A stretch of DNA of 28,151 nucleotides from the IMG/VR virus record IMGVR_UViG_3300025087_000263, positions 1 through 28,151 of that record. One strand, 5' to 3'. This DNA comes from a virus. The position numbers were made by a program, and so were the translations under genes. Below are positions 8,151-14,201 of the stretch, piece by piece. Below the pieces are notes generated by a model. It was not told where the DNA came from and searched no databases. It saw only the letters and a program-made list of their open reading frames with translations. The stretch's first letter is position 1. Each line of letters starts with the position of its first letter.

Positions 8151-8360
8151 TTAGTTTGCTTTACCTTTCGGTTTAGCATCCTCTTCATAAATAGCTATAA
8201 TTGTTGAAGGAGAGATAATCATTGCCCCCGAGTCTGTAAAATCAATTCTAGGACGGTTTGTCCCGATTAAAATACCATTTTCTTTTAAGAATTTATTTAA
8301 AACTATTTGCGCTGATTCTCTGGTAGATGGAATTGGTTTGCGGTTTTCAGATTCAGACAT
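8151..8360 (-). CDS. Small unknown protein, 69 aa
   Basis: First gene of a unit with its own strong promoter. A polar N-terminus (MSESENRKPIPSTRESAQ) precedes a helix (IVLNKFLKEN) and a strand-rich middle (GILIGTNRPRIDFTDSGAMIISP), with a basic end. No family recognised. The start lies only two bases after the conserved leader motif TAGGAATTTACC, so its 5' UTR is predicted to be about 15 nt and has no separate Shine-Dalgarno apart from the AGGA in that motif. Confidence 0.55.
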   Translation of the reverse strand: MSESENRKPIPSTRESAQIVLNKFLKENGILIGTNRPRIDFTDSGAMIISPSTIIAIYEEDAKPKGKAN

Positions 8361-8363
8361 GTT

Positions 8364-8413
8364 GGTAAATTCCTATTAAAATAATTATACCACAATGAAA
8401 TAAGCTATATCAA
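8364..8413 (-). promoter_or_regulatory. Strong promoter of the 8360 unit
   Basis: TTGATA at 8413-8408, 18-bp spacer, TATAAT at 8389-8384 preceded by TGTGG (TGG extended -10). Eight bases later is a perfect TAGGAATTTACC, which reaches to the start codon with only AAC between. The -35 box directly abuts the TAG stop of the 177-aa gene. No hairpin in this leader. Confidence 0.75.
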
Positions 8414-8947
8414 CTAATCCTGTTGGGGTGAAACAGCACCATTGGAAGAAAGAGGAATCCAAACTAGGAAAAACTTGATCACACCTGTTGTAGGCTCGGT
8501 AGTTGTTGTATAGACATATTCTATATCTGTATTTGCGGTAGGTTTTGCAACCACTACAAAAGGCGAAAAATAATCAGTTTCTAAAGTAGTTGGCTCCGAT
8601 ACTCTTTCTTGGGCTGCTGTTAAAAGTGTTAAAGCGGCTGCAGCTAACCCTTTTTTTACTAAAATAGATCCAACTGCTGCAGAGGAAATAGTAGTTCCCG
8701 TACTTAAGGTAATATCCGATTGTGCTGTCTGATCGTTTAACCTAAAATAAGCAGCTGTATGATTCGCTCCAACTACTGTTGTAACTACGCCATATAGTTT
8801 TTTAACTTCAACTGATCCTGTAATCCTAAATAATGACTCCTCTACTGTATCATTGGAAGCATCTAAAGTTAAAGAAGTTTGAGTACGGAAACCTCCCAAA
8901 TCAAGTGTCTGTCCATTATCATCTCTAAGTTGTATTCTGTCAGCCAT
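8414..8947 (-). CDS. Beta-rich virion protein, 177 aa
   Basis: A Thr/Val/Ala-rich protein with regular strand spacing (SLFRITGSVEVKKLYGVVTTVV; YFSPFVVVAKPTANTDIEYVY) and few charged residues, typical of capsid-attached or tail-attached structural proteins. It is the last gene of the coat protein unit; a new promoter begins at its stop codon. No catalytic motif. Role as a minor structural protein is inferred from composition and place. Confidence 0.55.
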   Translation of the reverse strand: MADRIQLRDDNGQTLDLGGFRTQTSLTLDASNDTVEESLFRITGSVEVKKLYGVVTTVVGANHTAAYFRLNDQTAQSDITLSTGTTISSAAVGSILVKKGLAAAALTLLTAAQERVSEPTTLETDYFSPFVVVAKPTANTDIEYVYTTTTEPTTGVIKFFLVWIPLSSNGAVSPQQD

Positions 8948-8955
8948 ATTTTATA

Positions 8956-9165
8956 TTATATCACTTCTTTTATACACTCAAAACTGGTTACATTATATTT
9001 ACTCATCCATTCAAATAATTCTTTAGAAAGATTTAGCTTTACCTTGAGATAATCTATCGGCATATCGCTATCGGGATCTATAAGTTCGAGGGTTCCGTCA
9101 TTATGATAATAGAGAACAGCATTTATATTATTGCGTTGGATTTCAAGTTTATATAACCGTGCCAT
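8956..9165 (-). CDS. Small unknown protein, 69 aa
   Basis: Not recognised. It is strand-rich in the first half (LYKLEIQRNNINAVLYYHNDGTLELI) with an acidic loop DPDSDMP and a helical end. It could be a small head-joining or chaperone-like component, since it lies between two virion proteins. No Shine-Dalgarno; the start is 10 bases after the beta-helix gene. Confidence 0.5.
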   Translation of the reverse strand: MARLYKLEIQRNNINAVLYYHNDGTLELIDPDSDMPIDYLKVKLNLSKELFEWMSKYNVTSFECIKEVI

Positions 9166-9175
9166 GAGTAGATTA

Positions 9176-10147
9176 TTATACTGTTGGATTTATTGCAATA
9201 CCAATAGTAGCTGTTGCAGTATTGTATGCTTGCATTTGAATTCTCCCAGAAGCGGTTGCTTCCCAGTCCGTAATGCCTGTACTGAGAAATGGCTCTCCTG
9301 TTATAAGAATATGTCCTGTTGCTGTTTGGGCAGATAAATCCATACATCCAGTAACTGCCTGACCATTATTAGTTGAGAAGGCATAAAAGCGACAATTATG
9401 AAATTCTGTCCAGCGGTCAATACCCGAAGTACCAGTTACTAATACATGTGTTTGTGTTCCGGCTGTATCTGCGTGCATTGTGAAGAAGCAACCATCAAAC
9501 ACATTTCTCTTTGACCCACCTTCCATCTCCAATGAGGTGTTGGCTACGCCACGAGTCATTGTATCTGCTCCAAAAGTACAACCTACAAAATTGTTTTCTT
9601 CTGCTCCATTTAGGTTCAATGCCCTCCAGGGAGTTGAATCTGCCGATGTAGCGTTAGAAGTTCCTTTAAAGTCGCAACCGAGAAAAGCATTATAGTCTCC
9701 TGTGATTGATACTGTTTCGTCAATATCAGCCGAACTCGTAAAAGTTAGACTTTTGAAAATACAACCATTCTCGGAAATTACCAACGAACCTCCTGTTGAA
9801 AAACCAAGCCCCGCTCTTGGATTCTGTACAGTTGGTGCTGCAGAACCAATTAAATGGGCAAATCTTTTACCCCAGGTGATTGCAGTAGTTTCAGCAGTCC
9901 TACCTGTACCTCCTGATGGGGCAATAATTACTACATCATGGTTTCCTGAGGTCATTACAGCATAAGCTGCTGCAACAGTATCAAAAGCCTGTGACTGCCT
10001 TCGTCCATTGTTATTATCTGATCCTGAATTTGCATCAACATATAAAACCTTACCTACATGAGGTAAGCCTAACATTCCCGCTATATCCTCGGGATATATT
10101 TTATGTCCTGCTTTTAATGCTGGTGCGTAATCGCTATATTTTCCCAT
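9176..10147 (-). CDS. Right-handed beta-helix virion protein, 323 aa
   Basis: After a short N-terminal segment the sequence opens with KVLYVDANSGSDNNNGR, the signature that begins many pectate-lyase-like right-handed beta-helices, and continues with short repeated rungs: ENGCIFKSLTF, GDYNAFLGCDFKG, EENNFVGCTFGA, KRNVFDGCFFTM, TEFHNCRFYA. Such proteins occur beside the coat gene in many environmental phages, as capsid-surface or head-fibre proteins that may bind sugars. No clear catalytic triad was identified. Start is joined to the zinc microprotein stop by TAATATG. Confidence 0.7.
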   Translation of the reverse strand: MGKYSDYAPALKAGHKIYPEDIAGMLGLPHVGKVLYVDANSGSDNNNGRRQSQAFDTVAAAYAVMTSGNHDVVIIAPSGGTGRTAETTAITWGKRFAHLIGSAAPTVQNPRAGLGFSTGGSLVISENGCIFKSLTFTSSADIDETVSITGDYNAFLGCDFKGTSNATSADSTPWRALNLNGAEENNFVGCTFGADTMTRGVANTSLEMEGGSKRNVFDGCFFTMHADTAGTQTHVLVTGTSGIDRWTEFHNCRFYAFSTNNGQAVTGCMDLSAQTATGHILITGEPFLSTGITDWEATASGRIQMQAYNTATATIGIAINPTV

Positions 10148-10148
10148 A

Positions 10149-10295
10149 TTATCTTTCTACCTTGCCTGTTCCCTTACAAAACTCACAAGGTGTCTTACCT
10201 GTTGCCGAACCCTCGCCATCACAATTCAAACAATCCTGAATTGTTGATTTTGCTTCATTTTTTATCTCTTGTTTAACTTCTTTTTTAACTTCCAT
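10149..10295 (-). CDS. 48-aa DnaJ-type zinc-finger microprotein
   Basis: A lysine/glutamate-rich helix (about residues 1-18) is followed by two CxxCxGxG motifs, C22-x2-C25-DGEG and C37-x2-C40-KGTG, the zinc centre of DnaJ/Hsp40-type fingers. No J-domain is present; the protein is just this finger. It sits between the decoration-like and beta-helix genes and behind a terminator/attenuator-like hairpin, so its expression is probably kept below that of the coat gene. Possible roles are folding assistance or structural zinc binding. Both motifs and the coupled stop (TAATATG with the next gene) support a real gene. Confidence 0.7.
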   Translation of the reverse strand: MEVKKEVKQEIKNEAKSTIQDCLNCDGEGSATGKTPCEFCKGTGKVER

Positions 10296-10300
10296 ATATT

Positions 10301-10337
10301 TTAAAAAACCCTCACGATATGAGGGTTAATCATATCG
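10301..10337 (-). terminator. Terminator overlapping a competing stem (attenuator-like)
   Basis: Minus strand: AACCCTCA (10327-10320) pairs with TGAGGGTT (10314-10307) around a 5-base loop and runs into TTTT. Overlapping it, CGATATGA (10337-10330) can pair perfectly with TCATATCG (10322-10315), which would use part of the terminator stem and its loop. The two stems are mutually exclusive in part. It lies between the decoration-like gene and the zinc microprotein. Confidence 0.6.
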
Positions 10338-10376
10338 GCTCCTGAATCAGCTATTTAGCTTTCCTCGTCAACCCGA

Positions 10377-11093
10377 TTATCTATCAATCATCAAGTAAAC
10401 TAATTGATATTCTGTTTCAACTCCACCCTGTGGTCCTTGGATACCGATTGTTGGATCACTTGCGGCTGATGTGTCTACTGTACCTGCGGTTTCATCCCCT
10501 GTGGATAAATCCGCACCTACTCCTGAGGTTTCGTCCTGCCATACTGAACATGGCCCCCATACTTGAACCCATCCATAGTAGAGAGTAGTCAAAGCAACTA
10601 CCGGAACTCCTGTAGGTACATCCAGATTATCTGATCCAGGTCCGATCACAATATCATCATATCTGTTCTTGATAATATCAACATTTACTTCAGCAAGTGC
10701 TCCAGCGGTATCAATTGGTTCTTTCAGATAATATGTATTGGCAACAGACGCTGTAATTGCATCATGGCTTTCAATTGGATATGCCCGTCCTTCTCCTGTA
10801 CCGTCCTGGACTACCAACCAACCGTCCTGGTATACATCTGCAACATCAGCTCCTGTTCCGACAGTAACACTAACTGATTTAGCTCCTACAGCCGGAGCGG
10901 TTGCAAAAGAAAGATTAACCCTTTGTGCATCCTGGTCGGCAGATACAGTCATTACTCCCCTGGCAATACTAGACCCGCCGGCTTGGGCATATTTAAAGAC
11001 CCTTCCGGATGAATCCAGATTTAGAGTGGAACCTAACTCCATAAGTCTTACTGTTCCTATTTCTGTGTATAATGATGGTGATAATTTACTCAT
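10377..11093 (-). CDS. Head decoration-like protein, 238 aa
   Basis: Follows the coat gene by the TAATATG junction, the usual place for a capsid-stabilising protein. Sequence features seen in environmental phage proteins next to coat genes are present: DGWLVVQDGTGEGRAYPI, then SHDAITA, IVIGPGS and a late TLYYGWVQVWGPCSVW block. It is mostly beta-strand, acidic and Gly-rich, ending in a variable acidic-Thr region. Role as decoration or head-fibre base is inferred from synteny and from these recurrent phrases. Confidence 0.6.
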   Translation of the reverse strand: MSKLSPSLYTEIGTVRLMELGSTLNLDSSGRVFKYAQAGGSSIARGVMTVSADQDAQRVNLSFATAPAVGAKSVSVTVGTGADVADVYQDGWLVVQDGTGEGRAYPIESHDAITASVANTYYLKEPIDTAGALAEVNVDIIKNRYDDIVIGPGSDNLDVPTGVPVVALTTLYYGWVQVWGPCSVWQDETSGVGADLSTGDETAGTVDTSAASDPTIGIQGPQGGVETEYQLVYLMIDR

Positions 11094-11094
11094 A

Positions 11095-12216
11095 TTATTC
11101 TATTCCGTCTATATTATATAATTGTCCATTTCTTCGTGGTTCATCCGCACAGACATTTCCGACTACTGCAAAGTAAGCTACTGTTCCAAGCTGAGTAACC
11201 AAAGACTCATCTTTTCTGTAAAACCAACCCACAGGTGATGGAGGCATATCAATCATAGCTGCGCTTGACTCATATCCTTCACCATCACCCAAAGATACTT
11301 TTTCATATCTTTCTCTCAATCTAGATGGAACCCTATCATTACCATACCAACCGAATGTTCTCTCGTTTAACATGTAAAGTGATTCTGCTTTGGCACTGTC
11401 GTCTTTAATAATAGGAACTTGTCGATAAAACATGGTTGTGAATCCTGCTCTTGCTCCAAATTCCCCTGGAGCCAGAACCTCTAAGCCCCGAAGCGGAAGT
11501 TTAGGCATTTGGTTTGACTGATATTGATTCTGTAAAAATGGAGTAAGTAACTCCTCAATGAAAGACCAGACTGTTTTAGTGGTAACCCCGATTGTAGGTG
11601 AACCCTCTTTTGATCCTGAAGCTGATACAGCATCCATGAGGGCTGAAATCTTAGCTGCCGTAACAACAGTTAAAGCATCTGTGTAAGTTCCTCTTAATAC
11701 CGTATATGTAGTTTTGGATTGTCCACCAATTGTAGTTTTTAGAGTTCCACTATCTGCAAATGAATCCAAACCCTCCGGCTGGTCACCTACTCCTGCATCA
11801 AAGATCACATCTCCCAACTCTTGTGTCACAACTGCTGCAGCCTCTTTATATTTGAAAGATTCCAAATCAATCACCCCTGCATCACCATCATTGGCAAAGT
11901 CCTCAAAGTCAATCATAGCCTTAGGCTGGACACCCATTACTCTAGCGTAATTTAACTCAATAGTGTTATTAACTGCTGATGCTGAAAGTTCCTCGCCTCC
12001 ACCACCAAGCCATCTGAACTGAGAATCTTTGGAGTGAGTAACAGTGAAAGTTTTATATTTACCAGAGAAGGACTTACCCATTGAGAAAACACGGGAACCA
12101 AATGTGGTTGCTACTAATACATTGTCAATCACCTTCCTATAAAGGTCTCTATTTGAAAAGTTTTCTACTCTGTTGGAGAGTGCTATTCCGTCATAAGTTG
12201 TGCTAAATGTAGGCAT
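11095..12216 (-). CDS. Major capsid protein
   Basis: The 373-aa protein fits the length and layout of HK97-fold coat proteins: N-terminal arm (about 1-45), an E-loop-like Gly-rich stretch (FRWLGGGGEEL at about 68-78), a spine helix (KEAAAVVTQELGDVIF) and a C-terminal ending with GNVCADEPRRNGQLYNIDGI, close to the 'GNLxxxNPRRxGxLxGI' end of many coat proteins. The scaffold gene lies directly upstream. It has the best promoter in the window, so high late expression is expected. No N-terminal protease domain is fused. The coat assignment is firm; a P22-like or other subclass cannot be settled here. Confidence 0.88.
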   Translation of the reverse strand: MPTFSTTYDGIALSNRVENFSNRDLYRKVIDNVLVATTFGSRVFSMGKSFSGKYKTFTVTHSKDSQFRWLGGGGEELSASAVNNTIELNYARVMGVQPKAMIDFEDFANDGDAGVIDLESFKYKEAAAVVTQELGDVIFDAGVGDQPEGLDSFADSGTLKTTIGGQSKTTYTVLRGTYTDALTVVTAAKISALMDAVSASGSKEGSPTIGVTTKTVWSFIEELLTPFLQNQYQSNQMPKLPLRGLEVLAPGEFGARAGFTTMFYRQVPIIKDDSAKAESLYMLNERTFGWYGNDRVPSRLRERYEKVSLGDGEGYESSAAMIDMPPSPVGWFYRKDESLVTQLGTVAYFAVVGNVCADEPRRNGQLYNIDGIE

Positions 12217-12226
12217 TTTTTTCCAT

Positions 12227-12252
12227 TAAAAAACCCCGACTTTCGTCGAGGT
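12227..12252 (-). terminator. Leader hairpin with GAAA loop and T-tract before coat gene
   Basis: Minus strand ACCTCGAC-GAAA-GTCGGGGT, an 8-bp stem with one G-T pair and a GNRA tetraloop, followed by TTTTTT. It lies between the coat promoter and the coat start codon, ending about 10 bases before ATG. Intrinsic-terminator form, but it is in the 5' leader. Confidence 0.65.
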
Positions 12253-12298
12253 AATTTCCTATGTTTTAATTATAGAACAATTAAAAATAGTTTGTCAA
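12250..12298 (-). promoter_or_regulatory. Consensus promoter of the coat protein unit
   Basis: TTGACA at 12298-12293 and TATAAT at 12274-12269 with an 18-bp spacer: both hexamers are perfect sigma70-type consensus. Seven bases later is TAGGAAATTACC, a one-base variant of the shared start motif, which runs directly into the hairpin stem. It is the strongest promoter seen in the window and lies just after the scaffold stop. Confidence 0.85.
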
Positions 12299-12313
12299 CT
12301 ATCGATTTTAAAG

Positions 12314-13045
12314 CTAAGATTCGTATTGGCCCTTGATTAAATCATCCATATCTGTTTTATGTAACTGGTCATAAGTAAGTCCACTGTTAGGAGTAGTTGA
12401 CCTACCCCCACCTGATACTGGTACATTAGCACCCGCTACTGTTTCCATCCTTAATATATTGGGATTTTCATAAAACACCTCTTTCAGAGTAGGAACATAA
12501 TCAATCCCATTTTTCTCATTCTCATCTAATATTTGTTTCATTTTGGTTAAGATTTTAACTCTGGCAATATTACCCGGATCGTTTTTATCATCTTTATTGG
12601 TAACTTTAGGGACTCTACCTACCTCTGCCAACTCATTATATTGGTTTGCCCAAAGAGTTTGGAATCTTTGCGCCCCCTCCTGAATTTGTGTCTCTCTTGC
12701 CTCTACTTGATCCTGCTCTCTTTTAGCCTGTTGGTTTAAAACCTCCTGTACACCTTTTTGGGTTTCTGCCCTGACAAACTTAGATAATTCGGCAGGATCG
12801 GTGGGTATCTTCTCTTCTGTTTCTTTTTTGGTTAAACCTAACGCCTCGCCTATTTTTGCAATAACCCCTTTAGATACCTTCTCCTCTAACCCTTTTAAAT
12901 CAGACTCTGTTGGTGGTGGGGTTGGTTCAGAAGGCGATGTTGCTGGTATCGTTGGCTCTGTTGGAGGTGTTGCGGGAGATGTTACTGGTGCTGTTTTGGT
13001 TGGATCTTCTGCAGGTAAGGTAGGATTATTGTCTTGTGGATTCAT
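12314..13045 (-). CDS. Scaffolding protein
   Basis: The 243-aa protein has a Pro/Thr-rich disordered N-terminus (residues 1-48), a helical, charged Gln/Glu-rich middle (about 50-190) and a Gly/Ser linker leading to SGLTYDQLHKTDMDDLIKGQ, a common end of phage scaffolds that contacts coat subunits. It lies immediately before the coat gene. Acidic-helical composition and position are the evidence. It has its own promoter and no Shine-Dalgarno. Confidence 0.8.
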   Translation of the reverse strand: MNPQDNNPTLPAEDPTKTAPVTSPATPPTEPTIPATSPSEPTPPPTESDLKGLEEKVSKGVIAKIGEALGLTKKETEEKIPTDPAELSKFVRAETQKGVQEVLNQQAKREQDQVEARETQIQEGAQRFQTLWANQYNELAEVGRVPKVTNKDDKNDPGNIARVKILTKMKQILDENEKNGIDYVPTLKEVFYENPNILRMETVAGANVPVSGGGRSTTPNSGLTYDQLHKTDMDDLIKGQYES

Positions 13046-13068
13046 ATGTATTATTTACTATTAAAAGA

Positions 13069-13098
13069 ATTATAACATAATAGACAAAATTATATCAA
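13069..13098 (-). promoter_or_regulatory. Promoter of the scaffold gene
   Basis: TTGATA at 13098-13093, 18-bp spacer, TATAAT at 13074-13069 within TGTTATAAT (extended -10). The -35 box overlaps the TGA of the upstream 150-aa gene. The leader that follows (TAGTAAATAATA) is only a weak relative of the shared start motif and has no hairpin. Confidence 0.75.
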
Positions 13099-13547
13099 TG
13101 GAAAGGGCTTTTTAATGCTTGTTGAGCTAAAGTAACTAATCCCAAGGGGTTTGCGGTATTCAAAGAACGCCTATATTTTATTGGCTCATTTAGTGTTGTT
13201 GATAGGGCAAAACGAGCAAGTCTGTTTGGAGAAGTTATTTGTCTTGACGGTCTGGGTTGAACAATAGACATCCTAGGACTAGATCTGAATGGTAAAACAG
13301 ATGCTTTGGAAGGAGGAGTAATAAGTGTTCTTCTTCCTTCACTAGTAATTGTATTAGGACGTACCACCGCTCCAATTCCTTGTTGTTTTAAATATTCTGC
13401 CATAGCGAAATCTACTTGACCACCACCCCCTCGTGGATCTGGGACCATAACCGCAGGAGTAATTATACCTGTTCTTTTTCTCCAATCCTCATAGCTTTCA
13501 TTAGGCAGGACTGAATTGTTATTTATTGATCTAATTCTTGGTTCCAT
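13095..13547 (-). CDS. Basic virion-region protein, 150 aa, unknown
   Basis: Not recognised. Rich in Arg, Pro and Ser (for example PFRSSPRMSIVQPRPSRQITSP) and largely free of long helices, with a Gly4 run near residue 40. A basic disordered protein between portal and scaffold could be a minor head or DNA-binding component. It starts about 11 bases after the 44-aa gene and ends inside the scaffold promoter. Confidence 0.5.
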   Translation of the reverse strand: MEPRIRSINNNSVLPNESYEDWRKRTGIITPAVMVPDPRGGGGQVDFAMAEYLKQQGIGAVVRPNTITSEGRRTLITPPSKASVLPFRSSPRMSIVQPRPSRQITSPNRLARFALSTTLNEPIKYRRSLNTANPLGLVTLAQQALKSPFH

Positions 13548-13558
13548 ATGAAATTGTA

Positions 13559-13693
13559 CTAATAACTTTTTAAAGCCCTTTTGGCTTTTTCAATGTTAGT
13601 TAGATTTTTACCATACTTTTTATCCCATCTTTTGGCTATCTTAGGTCTATTTATATGCATCCATACTCTTTGGTTATTACTCTTGTACGACAT
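13559..13693 (-). CDS. 44-aa phage protein of the 'MPYxSxxQxRxMHAxxPxIAxRWD' type
   Basis: Sequence starts MSYKSNNQRVWMHINRPK and continues IAKRWDKKYG, matching a small basic protein often found near the portal or terminase of phages, usually written as MPYKSxxQRRxMHAxHPxIAxRWDxxYG. Function in that family is not known to me. Its ATG lies inside the 3' end of the HNH gene (17-nt overlap). A second N-terminus of the same kind lies at 14200 on the far side of the HNH gene, so this copy may be the intact or regenerated one. Confidence 0.65.
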   Translation of the reverse strand: MSYKSNNQRVWMHINRPKIAKRWDKKYGKNLTNIEKAKRALKSY

Positions 13694-14123
13694 GATATCT
13701 TATATCTTTCCCAGCTTCATAGTGTCGTTCCAGGTGGCATCTAATACATAAAACTTCAAGATTCTCAATATTGTGGTCAATCTGATTTTTGCGTCCAATA
13801 AAATTCTTATGGTGGATCCAAAGCAATATTTTATATTTCTTATAGCCACAGAGTTCGCAAATTTCTCCTTTTTCTCTAAATGCTCGTTGCCGATAACTGC
13901 TTCTACCGTCTTTCCATTGTCCTGTCTGCTCACCATAACGGACTCTTTTATCAATAGTTCCTTTATGTTGACAAGCCATCGAGCAAAATCGAACAGGTTT
14001 ACCTCTTTTATTGCCTTGAGTAATACAAGAGGATCGAACAGAAAAAATCTTTCTACAAAAGTCACATTCAAGTTCAATATTGGGCTGACGGGTTTTATTA
14101 AGACTTCCCTTTGGTCTTCCCAT
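13677..14123 (-). CDS. HNH homing endonuclease
   Basis: The 148-aa protein has two zinc knuckles, C20-x2-C23...C47-x3-C51 and C89-x2-C92...C126-x2-C129, and the HNH core around residues 103-133: WIHHKNFIGRKNQIDHNIENLEVLCIRCHLERH, giving His-His, Asn and the final His of the beta-beta-alpha metal fold. The N-terminus MGRPKGSLNKT is a typical DNA-binding tail of phage HNH proteins. It is placed between two similar small-gene starts and has its own promoter. Likely a free-standing mobile endonuclease. Confidence 0.85.
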   Translation of the reverse strand: MGRPKGSLNKTRQPNIELECDFCRKIFSVRSSCITQGNKRGKPVRFCSMACQHKGTIDKRVRYGEQTGQWKDGRSSYRQRAFREKGEICELCGYKKYKILLWIHHKNFIGRKNQIDHNIENLEVLCIRCHLERHYEAGKDIRYHVVQE

Positions 14124-14200
14124 ACATTTATTATAACACGTCCACCTTTGGTATGTCTAGCGTGCATATATCTCATTTGGTCTTCTGATTGATAAGGCAT
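14124..14200 (-). pseudogene. 5' fragment of a small phage gene cut by the HNH gene
   Basis: Starts at the TAATATG junction after the portal and reads MPYQSEDQMRYMHARHTKGG, the N-terminus of the same small protein family as the 44-aa gene at 13693. The expected continuation (IAxRWDxxYG) is missing; instead the HNH promoter and gene begin. The frame stays open as a 166-aa reading to 13700, but that part is only the shadow of the HNH gene. Confidence 0.5.
14130..14159 (-). promoter_or_regulatory. Promoter of HNH gene at 14123
   Basis: TAGACA at 14159-14154, 18-bp spacer, TATAAT at 14135-14130 (TGT extended -10). Only six bases separate TATAAT from the ATG, so the transcript would begin at or next to the start codon (leaderless). 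It lies inside the interrupted small gene. Confidence 0.6.
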
Positions 14201-14201
14201 A

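Noticed and set aside
8151-8188. Start of the zinc-finger gene at 8188
   Set aside because: It would overlap the upstream gene by 38 nt without a ribosome site; the ATG at 8149 lies on the recurrent TAATATG junction.
13700-14200. 166-aa reading frame from 14200
   Set aside because: Only the first about 22 codons look like a protein family; the rest is out of frame with the HNH gene that occupies this DNA.
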